Origin: a virus
Strand: one strand, 5' to 3'
IMG/VR virus record: IMGVR_UViG_3300025082_000008
Span: 1 to 59,582 of that record
DNA: 59,582 bases
The translations under genes and the position numbers were made by a program. Of the stretch, positions 34,541 to 41,465 are shown piece by piece. The notes beneath the pieces were generated by a model that had not been told where the DNA came from, made no database searches, and worked only from the letters and a program-made list of their open reading frames with translations. How positions within the stretch are numbered: the stretch's first letter is position 1; each line of letters begins with the position of its first letter.

Positions 34541-36457
34541 ATGTCTAGAACATTTTCCCTCAATCAGTTAACGGAAGGGATCCGTGATCGCAATGTGGGC
34601 GCCGAAGGGCGTCGTCTAGTCGAGAAATGGACCCGAACCGGTCTACTGAGAGGACTCGGAGATTACAAGCGCGAGGCTATGTCTCGTCTGCTTGAAAACC
34701 AAGCCGCACAGGTACTACGTGAGGCCAACGTGCTTGGTTCTTCAAACGCTGACTCAGGTCGTGTCGATGGATTTTCAAACATCGCTTTCCCGATCGTGCG
34801 TCGTGTTTTCGGCGGACTCGTTGCAAACGAGCTCGTTTCAATTCAGCCCATGAGCTTACCGTCTGGTCTGCTCTTCTACCTTGACTACACCTACGGCTCT
34901 GATGTCGGCGGTGACAGCTCACAGTCAGGCACAAACCTGACAGGTACTAACGTCACGTATGAACAAGGCCAGTCGCTATATAATAACCCCCCAGGCTCCG
35001 GTGTCCGTTCAGGTTCACTTGCTGTAGGTGGTCATTACGACTTAGTCGGTACGTCATACACACAACAGCATGCAACTGCAGTGCTTGGTGCAGGTGACTG
35101 CATAATGTTCTCCGGATCATTCGGTGGCGGATCTGCACAGGTCGCAGCAAATGCTGTCCGTGCTACAACTAGTGGCTCTGATGGTAAGCTACTTCAGTTC
35201 GACCCGCAGATCGTACAGCTGATAGAAGAGGATAACCCTCACACATTCTTGATCGTGGCCGCGAACGTGCTGTCATCTTCAAATAGTGTCAGGATGGATC
35301 AGACTGCAGTTAAGTCATTAGCACTTTACGATGCAGGTAGCGGTCAGTCAGCTCTCGCGAGCTTAGGTGACTCAGTCCAAGGTGGCTCAGGCATCAAGAA
35401 CGTGCGACGTCTTAACCAGCTAGGTACGTGGAACTCGACAACTTCGAAGTTTACTGTAAACGCGCTTAAGCCGCTTACAGACGCTGATGCAGGCGTTCTT
35501 TGTGTCGTTTCAGGAACGTACGCAGGCTCAATTGCTGCTACGTCAACCAACTTCCAGTATCTTACAGCATCATTCGTTATCTCTGATAGCGTATCTGCTG
35601 CAGGTGGAACTGGTGGAACACTCACAATTCCTAGCTTCGAGTCTGACTTCGCAGCTACACCTTCACCCGTCATCCCTGAGATCGACATCAAGATCGAGTC
35701 AATCGCTGTTACAGCGACGACCCGTAAGCTCCGTGCTCGCTGGTCACCAGAACTCGCTCAGGATCTGAACGCTTACCACAGCCTCGACGCTGAGGTTGAG
35801 CTCACACAGATCCTCTCTGAGCAGATCGCTCTAGAGATCGATCGTGAGATCCTTAACGATCTCCTGGTAGAGGCTGCAGGTGCAAACTATTACTGGTCAC
35901 GTAGTCCTGGTAAGTTCGTTAATAAGAACAGCGGCGCTGCTGCTACTCTTGCTAGCACGCTAGCCACAGGGCCTCAGTTCACTGGTACAGTTCGTGAGTG
36001 GTACGAGACACTCGTCGAGACAATCATCGACGTGGCTAACGAGATCCACAGAAAGACTCTCAGAGGTTCTGCTAACTTCATCGTGGTTTCACCTGAAGTT
36101 GCAACGATCTTCGAGGCCTCTGTGCTCTACAAGCCCACTATCAAGCTTGATGGTGATGGACAGGTCTCTGCTCCATTCTCACTCGGTGCTGCTGCAATTG
36201 GTAGCTTGAGCAACCGTTTCACGGTCTATAAGGACCCCTACTTCCCACGCAACAAGGTACTTGTTGGGTACAAGGGCGGTAGCTACCTTGAGACAGGTTA
36301 CGTATACGCTCCTTATGTCCCGCTTATCGTCACCCCGACGATCTTTGCGCCAGAGGACTTCACACCCCGTAAGGGCGTGATGACTCGCTACGGCAAGAAG
36401 ATGGTTCGAGCTGACTTCTACGGTACAGTTACAGTCATGGATATGGACATCATCTAA
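34541..36457 (+). CDS. Major capsid protein (T4 gp23-like)
   Basis: 638 residues with AAAAGGAG upstream of the ATG. Segments SNIAFPIVRRVFGGLVANEL and VSIQPMSLPSGLLFYLDYTY are hallmarks of T4-type HK97-fold capsid proteins. The C-terminal part (DLNAYHSLDAEVELTQILSE, PLIVTPTIFAPEDFTPRKGV) also fits. A likely maturation cut by the prohead protease is after VLRE (Glu61), near the T4 site at residue 65. A Gly/Ser-rich inserted region (~residues 120-360) may form a surface domain. Codon use differs from neighbours (CGT and ATC rather than AGA and ATA), as expected for the most abundant virion protein. A strong terminator follows. Confidence 0.95.
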   Translation: MSRTFSLNQLTEGIRDRNVGAEGRRLVEKWTRTGLLRGLGDYKREAMSRLLENQAAQVLREANVLGSSNADSGRVDGFSNIAFPIVRRVFGGLVANELVSIQPMSLPSGLLFYLDYTYGSDVGGDSSQSGTNLTGTNVTYEQGQSLYNNPPGSGVRSGSLAVGGHYDLVGTSYTQQHATAVLGAGDCIMFSGSFGGGSAQVAANAVRATTSGSDGKLLQFDPQIVQLIEEDNPHTFLIVAANVLSSSNSVRMDQTAVKSLALYDAGSGQSALASLGDSVQGGSGIKNVRRLNQLGTWNSTTSKFTVNALKPLTDADAGVLCVVSGTYAGSIAATSTNFQYLTASFVISDSVSAAGGTGGTLTIPSFESDFAATPSPVIPEIDIKIESIAVTATTRKLRARWSPELAQDLNAYHSLDAEVELTQILSEQIALEIDREILNDLLVEAAGANYYWSRSPGKFVNKNSGAAATLASTLATGPQFTGTVREWYETLVETIIDVANEIHRKTLRGSANFIVVSPEVATIFEASVLYKPTIKLDGDGQVSAPFSLGAAAIGSLSNRFTVYKDPYFPRNKVLVGYKGGSYLETGYVYAPYVPLIVTPTIFAPEDFTPRKGVMTRYGKKMVRADFYGTVTVMDMDII

Positions 36458-36480
36458 TCTAAGATAAGATACGTTCGAAT

Positions 36481-36510
36481 AAAAGGCACCCCTTGCGGGG
36501 TGCCTTTTTT
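36481..36510 (+). terminator. Rho-independent terminator after the capsid gene
   Basis: Perfect 8-base stem GGCACCCC (36485-36492) / GGGGTGCC (36497-36504) with a TTGC loop, an A-run before and a T-run after. It ends transcription of the head operon. Confidence 0.92.
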
Positions 36511-36514
36511 GTTT

Positions 36515-36543
36515 TTATACATTGTTAGCTCTATGTGTATAAT
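36515..36543 (+). promoter_or_regulatory. Probable promoter after the terminator (TTATACA-N16-TATAAT)
   Basis: TATAAT at 36538-36543, preceded by GTG and, 16 bases further up, TTATACA. It shares the spacing and the GTG-TATAAT context of the GTGCAAT promoters but has a weaker -35 match. It sits between the terminator and the gene at 36563. Confidence 0.5.
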
Positions 36544-36562
36544 GAGTGTAAAGGAAGTGATG

Positions 36563-36799
36563 ATGTTAATAGATCCGGACGCAACGCGCGAAAAAGCTGA
36601 GGATGAGATTGTTGAAACATTCGACACATGTGCAGAAACGGACATGGGAGTTCGAATGCAATTACTTAACTTAGCAAAAGAAATACTACAGCATAAAGCA
36701 GCAATGCGATGGGAAACTCATAAGCAAATTGAAGATATAACAATTGACTCGCTAATAGAAGAGACAAGAAAACTTTACTCTTTTGTGACAGAAAATTAG
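36563..36799 (+). CDS. Small acidic helical protein
   Basis: 78 residues, starting at the second of two adjacent ATGs (36560 and 36563), after an AAGGAAG ribosome site. Upstream in-frame starts, including a GTG inside the terminator stem at 36500, are implausible because they precede the -10 box. The protein is a predicted all-helical acidic chain (REKAEDEIVETFDTCAETD). No family was recognised. Transcribed as the first gene after the head operon terminator. Confidence 0.55.
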   Translation: MLIDPDATREKAEDEIVETFDTCAETDMGVRMQLLNLAKEILQHKAAMRWETHKQIEDITIDSLIEETRKLYSFVTEN

Positions 36800-36866
36800 A
36801 AGTAATTGTTTTGTAAGTATATGTAGATGCATCATATTTAATATACGGTGTATAGGAGATTCACTA

Positions 36867-37217
36867 ATGTATATGTTGTTATTGTTACTGTTATTGTCAG
36901 TTCAGATCAGTTATCCAGCTTTTGCAGATCCAGGTCAAAAAGTCCAACCAGTTTATGAGCCAACTCAAGAACGTGAAGTCAGTAATATTGTTGTTGCTGT
37001 CCCTCGTGATGAGAGCTTGAATCTATCAATTGCTTTTTTGACATATATCGGTATGAGTAGCAAAGTTTACGTGCAAACGACAGGCACAACTATTTTTAAT
37101 AATCCAGCTATTATATTAACCACCCCGGTTGATGCTTGTGACTATGTTGCAATAAATGAAAAATGTCTTAATAAAGAACCCGTTTGGAAATTCATACTAT
37201 TTCGAAACGAAGGCTAA
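36867..37217 (+). CDS. Secreted (signal-peptide) small protein
   Basis: 116 residues with a TAGGAG ribosome site. The N-terminus is a classic signal peptide: a run of Leu (MYMLLLLLLL), polar c-region and AFA before Asp-Pro, suggesting signal peptidase I cleavage after about residue 20. The mature ~95 residues are beta-rich, with two Cys (CDYVAINEKC) spaced for a disulfide. The product is therefore probably periplasmic. Phage proteins of this kind may alter the cell envelope, superinfection or lysis timing, but no family was recognised. Confidence 0.65.
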   Translation: MYMLLLLLLLSVQISYPAFADPGQKVQPVYEPTQEREVSNIVVAVPRDESLNLSIAFLTYIGMSSKVYVQTTGTTIFNNPAIILTTPVDACDYVAINEKCLNKEPVWKFILFRNEG

Positions 37218-37233
37218 TCAAGTAAAACTCCGC

Positions 37234-37262
37234 GTGTACAACTCGTAGGCGCTGTGTATACT
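37234..37262 (+). promoter_or_regulatory. Phage promoter, GTGTACA-N16-TATACT
   Basis: GTGTACA (37234-37240), exactly 16 bases, TATACT (37257-37262), preceded by GTG like other copies. It lies just before the dUTPase gene and overlaps an upstream in-frame TTG codon. Confidence 0.55.
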
Positions 37263-37279
37263 TGAATTATGGCATTGCT

Positions 37280-37738
37280 GTGATACTAGAGTATTCAAAA
37301 ATACACGACGGCGCTCACGCGCCTGATCGTGCAAATCCTTCTGATGCTGGGATAGATGTATTTTTTAGTCCTGGCATTGATGAACCACAGGAAACTGTGA
37401 TCGAGCCAACCACAAGTATTCTGCTTGGCACGGGATTAAAATTTGGGATACCTCATGGATACATGCTTGAGGTGAAGAATAGATCATCTTGGGCATATAA
37501 GTTTCAGCTCTTGGTAGGCGCCTGCGTAATTGATTCTGGCTATTTAGGGGAGGTGATGATTAATTTACACAACGTGGGTAGCCTACCAAGAGTTGTTAAA
37601 TCGGGAGACAAGATCGCGCAGATTGTGATGATCCCAGTTATTCACTTCCGACCTCATCTAACTAGCGAGGAGCATCTTTATGAAGATGAGCTATGTGTCT
37701 CATCAAGAGGCACAGGCGGTTTCGGATCAACTGGATGA
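37280..37738 (+). CDS. dut: dUTPase (trimeric type)
   Basis: About 152 residues. All five dUTPase motifs are present: 1 PSDAGIDVFF; 2 KNRSSWA; 3 GACVIDSGYLGE (catalytic Asp in VID); 4 SGDKIAQIVMIP; 5 SSRGTGGFGSTG. It hydrolyses dUTP to dUMP and pyrophosphate, keeping uracil out of DNA and feeding dTMP synthesis. Start choice: GTG at 37280 gives MILEYSKIHDGAHAP, matching the usual dUTPase N-terminus. The in-frame TTG at 37262 overlaps the -10 box and is less likely. No clear ribosome site is visible. The 3' end overlaps the convergent minus-strand gene by 12 bases. Confidence 0.92.
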   Translation: MILEYSKIHDGAHAPDRANPSDAGIDVFFSPGIDEPQETVIEPTTSILLGTGLKFGIPHGYMLEVKNRSSWAYKFQLLVGACVIDSGYLGEVMINLHNVGSLPRVVKSGDKIAQIVMIPVIHFRPHLTSEEHLYEDELCVSSRGTGGFGSTG

Positions 37739-38065
37739 CATGTATTTAATCCAGCTATAACGCTTTCTATTTAAAATATAAACCCAGTCACCTTGATTGG
37801 TATATGCTTCTCGCTCAAAAGGTATCTCAGTATACGCTTTGTGCGAGTTTTTATATTTTACCATTCCTATCAGCCAAAATATTGCGTAAAGAACATAGAA
37901 CCCAACTAGAAGAAGTTCTTTTTGCTGTTTTAAGTGTATATTCTCGTGATTAAGCGTAATGGGATTCCCTTCATCTCTTACGAAGATAAACGGCCACAAA
38001 GTAATTGCATACACATCTATAAACACAGACGATAATTTAGGTACAATACTATTCTTGATAATCAT
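37727..38065 (-). CDS. Membrane-associated HExxH protein on the minus strand
   Basis: 112 residues and the only convincing minus-strand gene. It begins with ATG after an AAAAGG ribosome site (minus strand). Motifs: ITLWPFIFVRDEG, then NHENIHLKQQKELL (HENIH, His40-Glu41, His44), a hydrophobic membrane segment (~51-69), and IPFEREAYTNQ, whose Glu could be the third zinc ligand. The same wording (H-E-x-I-H-x-x-Q-Q-x-E, then F-E-x-E-A-Y) occurs, from memory, in small membrane proteins of Bacteroidota and marine phages. Probably a small membrane metalloprotein; protease activity is unproven. It converges on dUTPase and is divergent from the gene at 38147. Confidence 0.75.
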   Translation of the reverse strand: MIIKNSIVPKLSSVFIDVYAITLWPFIFVRDEGNPITLNHENIHLKQQKELLLVGFYVLYAIFWLIGMVKYKNSHKAYTEIPFEREAYTNQGDWVYILNRKRYSWIKYMSSS

Positions 38066-38146
38066 AGCAAAACCTTTTAAAGTTTGAGTAGTTGCGTTAT
38101 AATTATCCTACGAGTATATCATTTTTCATTTTAAAGGAGAAAAATA

Positions 38147-38359
38147 ATGCCCAGAGCAGCAAGAACAACAACAGACCACAGTCATGCAGACTTAGAGAAA
38201 GAGATCGCTGCGCTTCGTAAGGAAGTTGCAGAGCTTAGAGCGCAATTAGCGAAGAGGCCTGCCAGAGGCGCCGGCGGCGCAGACCCTAGGGTAGACGCTT
38301 TGTGGGAATCGCAAGGCGGAGAGGGTAATCCTACTTTAGCAAAATTATTGAAAAAGTAG
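38147..38359 (+). CDS. Small coiled-coil protein
   Basis: 70 residues with an AAAGGAG ribosome site. A short basic N-terminus is followed by a clear heptad coiled coil (LEKEIAALRKEVAELRAQLA) and a Gly/Ala-rich linker ending in Leu-Lys-Lys. It probably oligomerises. The upstream gap has a TATAAT (38098-38103) but no clear -35 match to the phage promoter class. The gene precedes the possible decoration protein. Function is unknown. Confidence 0.6.
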   Translation: MPRAARTTTDHSHADLEKEIAALRKEVAELRAQLAKRPARGAGGADPRVDALWESQGGEGNPTLAKLLKK

Positions 38360-38375
38360 TATTAAAAGTAGTATT
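38352..38375 (+). repeat. 12-base tandem duplication at the end of the coiled-coil gene
   Basis: Two adjacent copies of AAAAGTAGTATT. The first contains the stop codon of the preceding gene. Probably a small replication slippage event. Confidence 0.6.
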
Positions 38376-38462
38376 AGCTGGATATATAAAAGCAGGCCCG
38401 GTTTATTATAATCACCTGACACCCACAGGGAATCGGAATCATTGGGAGCAAAAGGAGAGATT

Positions 38463-39071
38463 ATGCCAAAAGTAACATACACAGTAGGAAAAGGTTTAGT
38501 TCAGGAAAGTGGTGGCGGAATCACAATGAACTATCTGGATTTCCTATCAGGAAACCTAAACAACCTGACAGACACCGTAGCAGCAGTTACAGATGCTGAA
38601 GCTGATAGTGCAAAAGCCAGCGCGACCGCTACCACAATCGCAGCTGCTCGAGTAGCACCAAATGCTGTCAACACCCTAGCATGGGATTCCGGCGCCGCAG
38701 GATCTATCTATCTGCCAAGAGGAACTGTTGATACACACTTGGTAGTACACCTTACCGGTGACCCGGATGAGGCCAATGCACTTGATATCTTTTGTCAAGG
38801 TGCAGCTGATGCTAGCGGATCAGAAGTTTTGGCAAAGCAGGTAATCAGCTCTAACGTTGGTTCTGCAGCAGCCGCCTCTGTTTTGACTGCAGGTACATCC
38901 ACTGTACCAACTTCTGTTAAACTAATTTATACGCCGGCTGCTACAGCAACAAATTTTTTACAAGCAGGTAGCTTGATTCATTTTTATTGCATTGTAGAAA
39001 ACCAATGGCTGGTCAGAATTCAGAATGTTACTGAAGGTGTTGGTAGTACCGGTGCTTTGACAGTCGCTTAA
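38463..39071 (+). CDS. Probable virion surface or capsid decoration protein
   Basis: 202 residues. The ATG at 38463 has AAGGAGAG in front; the in-frame TTG at 38442 is rejected. Sequence is Ala/Gly/Thr-rich and beta-rich (MPKVTYTVGKGLVQES then GGGITMNYLDFLSGN), without Lys/Arg-rich helices, in the style of abundant virion surface proteins. It stands as a single transcription unit closed by a strong terminator, which fits high independent expression. Capsid decoration is inferred from composition, operon layout and proximity to the capsid gene. Confidence 0.5.
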   Translation: MPKVTYTVGKGLVQESGGGITMNYLDFLSGNLNNLTDTVAAVTDAEADSAKASATATTIAAARVAPNAVNTLAWDSGAAGSIYLPRGTVDTHLVVHLTGDPDEANALDIFCQGAADASGSEVLAKQVISSNVGSAAAASVLTAGTSTVPTSVKLIYTPAATATNFLQAGSLIHFYCIVENQWLVRIQNVTEGVGSTGALTVA

Positions 39072-39094
39072 TACATAATTAAGTGCTAGGTTTT

Positions 39095-39123
39095 AAAGAC
39101 ACCCGCAAGGGTGTCTTTTTTTA
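39095..39123 (+). terminator. Rho-independent terminator
   Basis: Perfect stem AAAGACACCC (39095-39104) / GGGTGTCTTT (39109-39118) with a GCAA tetraloop, followed by a T-run. It ends the transcript of the probable decoration gene. Confidence 0.92.
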
Positions 39124-39162
39124 TTTCTTACGTACACGACGTTGATTTGTGTGCACTTTCAC

Positions 39163-39191
39163 GTGCAATAACATAGTTATAGGTGTATAAT
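39163..39191 (+). promoter_or_regulatory. Phage promoter, GTGCAAT-N16-TATAAT
   Basis: GTGCAAT (39163-39169), 16 bases, TATAAT (39186-39191, then ATAAG), preceded by GTG. It lies directly after the terminator and before the gene at 39226. Confidence 0.8.
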
Positions 39192-39225
39192 ATAAGTGTT
39201 AAACTAGAAGCAAGTGAGGGTACAC

Positions 39226-39948
39226 ATGAAGAAGTCATCTAGGGTAAGTGAAGGCACACGCGAAGATGCAGTTGCTGCTGCTATTTCAAATCTTGAGAAT
39301 CAATTCGGAAAAGGCACAGTCATGAGAAAAAATCTAGCTGATCACATGAGCAAGCAGATGAGCAGGACAAGCGACATGTCAATAGTTCATGATATCGCGC
39401 TAGCGCATGACATGATGATAGAGCTAGCTCCGTCTCTGGTAGAGGCTGAATCTCAACAGCAACCTAGAGCACCTGGCACACCGATAGGCCCAAGTAAGTT
39501 TAGAGAAGTCGTCGGTCAAATTGTTATGAGAACAGATCTTGATAAACGATTTATTACATTTCATTTAAGATACGCAGTAAATGATGCCAAGTCAGGTGAG
39601 CTACTTTCATTACCCACAGGAGCAGACCTTATCACAAAAGAAACAACACGCCGTGAAGAAGCTGAGCGTGCAAGAGTAGAGCGACAGCGAATCGATGATG
39701 AGTCGACTGAGATGATAGCTGGCAGAAGAATCAAGACGCTTCCGGCACACGGCCGAGGCCAAGGACGTCCAACTTACGGTCACACTAGTATAGGAACATC
39801 ATTTGCACCTGAGGGTATGACAGACGAGGATGCAGTAGAATATTTATCTAATAAATACAGAGGCGCGCCCATGTGGAGATTTGATATAAGCAGAGATCCA
39901 GAGACAGGTAAGCTATACGCGTACTTTGAAATTGATACATCAGGGTGA
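39226..39948 (+). CDS. Unknown protein with RecA-like N-terminal motif
   Basis: 240 residues. The ATG at 39226 follows a GTGAGGG ribosome site; an in-frame GTG lies four codons up. The N-terminal helix AISNLENQFGKGTVMR closely resembles the RecA N-terminal polymerisation segment (QIEKQFGKGSIMR), but no Walker motifs follow. The rest has a helical region, a beta segment (KRFITFHLRYAVNDAKSG), a charged coiled coil (RREEAERARVERQRIDDES) and a C-terminal strand pair. Driven by its own GTGCAAT promoter and followed by a small basic protein. Function is unknown. Confidence 0.6.
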   Translation: MKKSSRVSEGTREDAVAAAISNLENQFGKGTVMRKNLADHMSKQMSRTSDMSIVHDIALAHDMMIELAPSLVEAESQQQPRAPGTPIGPSKFREVVGQIVMRTDLDKRFITFHLRYAVNDAKSGELLSLPTGADLITKETTRREEAERARVERQRIDDESTEMIAGRRIKTLPAHGRGQGRPTYGHTSIGTSFAPEGMTDEDAVEYLSNKYRGAPMWRFDISRDPETGKLYAYFEIDTSG

Positions 39949-39954
39949 TCACGC

Positions 39955-40200
39955 ATGCCGTATCGTATTAGAAAACAAGATTGTGTAGACTCAAAGGGTA
40001 ATACCGGCACGTATGTCTTACAAAAAAAGAAAAATGGAAAGTGGGTAAAAGCATCCTGCCATTCATCTAGGGAAAAAGCTGAAGGTGCAAGACGAGCCAG
40101 AGGAATACAAAAAGAAGAAAAAGTTTTTAGTATGTCATTAAATGAGTTGAGAGAGTTGATTAGAGAAGTATTTTTTGAAAATAGTTTAGAAAAATCTTGA
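39955..40200 (+). CDS. Small basic protein with C-terminal helix motif
   Basis: 81 residues, starting 6 bases after the previous gene. The N-terminal half (MPYRIRKQDCV, then GKWVKASCHSSREKAEGARR) matches a small phage family I recognise by its K-A-S-C-H-S-S-R-E-K-A core. Two Cys are present. The C-terminus has SLNELRELIREVFFEN, the recurrent short helix of this phage, here at the end instead of the beginning. A ~87-base gap follows before the neck gene. Function is unknown. Confidence 0.6.
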   Translation: MPYRIRKQDCVDSKGNTGTYVLQKKKNGKWVKASCHSSREKAEGARRARGIQKEEKVFSMSLNELRELIREVFFENSLEKS

Positions 40201-40286
40201 TGTAGATGATACATCATTATGTTGAAATTGCGTTTAGTTAGTCGAGTTGTGTATGCCTATATATAGATGTAGAAAAGGAGCACAAA

Positions 40287-41462
40287 GTGGCGACATTCGC
40301 GAATACCACGAATCCAACACCCTTTGGGTTATTTGATTCAGAGACATCATTTTTAACTGATGCTGATAGCATGGTCACTTTTGTTAAGCGGAAGCTAGGT
40401 GATGACATACTTTCTGTTGAATTAACAAAAAAACAGATATTCTCAAATTTTGAAGAAGCTGTTCTTGAGTATAGTTCAATTTTAAATCAATACCAGGCAA
40501 AATCACAGCTTGTTAACTACTTAGGCTTCCCAACGGGCAGCGCTGACAATCCAGATATGGAGACTGGCGCTGAAGAAAGGTTCGTAAGAGATAATCTAGA
40601 GTACTTGTCAAGATTTGCTGAACCATACGCGATGGAAGCGGGCATAGGGGGCTCTTATAACACACTGTCTGGGTCAATAAGTCTCCAACAGGGTCGACAA
40701 GACTATAATCTATATACAGAGCTGTCTGGTGCTAATGGTGGATTGTTTGATAACTCAAAAGGTAAGTTAAGAATCGTAGAGGTTTTTCACTATAATCCAC
40801 AAGCAGCATATAGATTCTTTGATACGACGTCAGCTATTAATTACTTGAATAATGAGTTCTCATTTGAATCTTTTACACCTGAGACAATATTTTATGTGCT
40901 CCCTGTGTTTGAAGATATTCTTAGAGCCGGCCAGCTAGACCTATCTAATAGAGTTAGAAGATCAAACTACTCTTATGAAATAAACGGTACAAATCTTAGA
41001 ATATATCCTACACCAACAGTAGAATCAGATACAAAAAAATTGTGGGTGAAAATAAGACAGTATCCTGATCCAACATCACCATCGTATGAGGACAAAACAA
41101 TTGATGGTGTGTCTAACATGTCGAATCTCCCGTTTGGGAATCTTAAATACGCAAAAATAAACTCTATAGGAAAACAGTGGATAAGACAATTTTCGTTAGC
41201 ACTTAGTAGAGAACAATTGGGAATAGTTAGATCAAAATTTGGAAGCATTCCTGTGCCCGGCGCAGAAGTTCAGTTAAATGGAAGCGACTTAGTATCATCT
41301 GGTCGCGAAGATAAGGAGAAGTTGATAACACAGTTAAGAGAGATGTTAGACACGTTGACATATGATAAGCTAATCGAGATACAGTCGGCTAGAGCTGAGC
41401 AGATGAACAAGCAGTTGCGTTTCGTTCCAATGCCAAATGGCAAAGCAATATTTATGGGGTAA
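40287..41462 (+). CDS. Neck protein (T4 gp13-like)
   Basis: 391 residues from a GTG with AAAGGAG in front. The N-terminal segment FVKRKLGDDILSVELTKKQI, followed by FEEAVLEYSSILNQY, is characteristic of T4/cyanophage gp13 neck proteins. The C-terminal third is helical. The protein caps the filled head and makes the joint to the tail together with gp14. The next gene, 3 bases on, fits the partner role. Confidence 0.75.
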   Translation: MATFANTTNPTPFGLFDSETSFLTDADSMVTFVKRKLGDDILSVELTKKQIFSNFEEAVLEYSSILNQYQAKSQLVNYLGFPTGSADNPDMETGAEERFVRDNLEYLSRFAEPYAMEAGIGGSYNTLSGSISLQQGRQDYNLYTELSGANGGLFDNSKGKLRIVEVFHYNPQAAYRFFDTTSAINYLNNEFSFESFTPETIFYVLPVFEDILRAGQLDLSNRVRRSNYSYEINGTNLRIYPTPTVESDTKKLWVKIRQYPDPTSPSYEDKTIDGVSNMSNLPFGNLKYAKINSIGKQWIRQFSLALSREQLGIVRSKFGSIPVPGAEVQLNGSDLVSSGREDKEKLITQLREMLDTLTYDKLIEIQSARAEQMNKQLRFVPMPNGKAIFMG

Positions 41463-41465
41463 CGA

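Noticed and set aside
36500-36562. Upstream GTG start for the small gene at 36563
   Set aside because: The codon lies inside the terminator stem and before the -10 box, so it would not be on the transcript from the local promoter.
38098-38103. TATAAT before the coiled-coil gene as a promoter of the GTGCAAT class
   Set aside because: At the required spacing the upstream bases are TTTTAAA, with no match to the -35 consensus; recorded only as a possible -10.
38442-38462. TTG start 21 bases upstream of the probable decoration gene
   Set aside because: The ATG at 38463 has a much better ribosome site, and the added residues contain that site.
36828-40220. Small palindromes (GATG/CATC) near 36830 and 40206 as operators
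   Set aside because: Two short matches with different spacing in AT-rich gaps are too little to claim a binding site.
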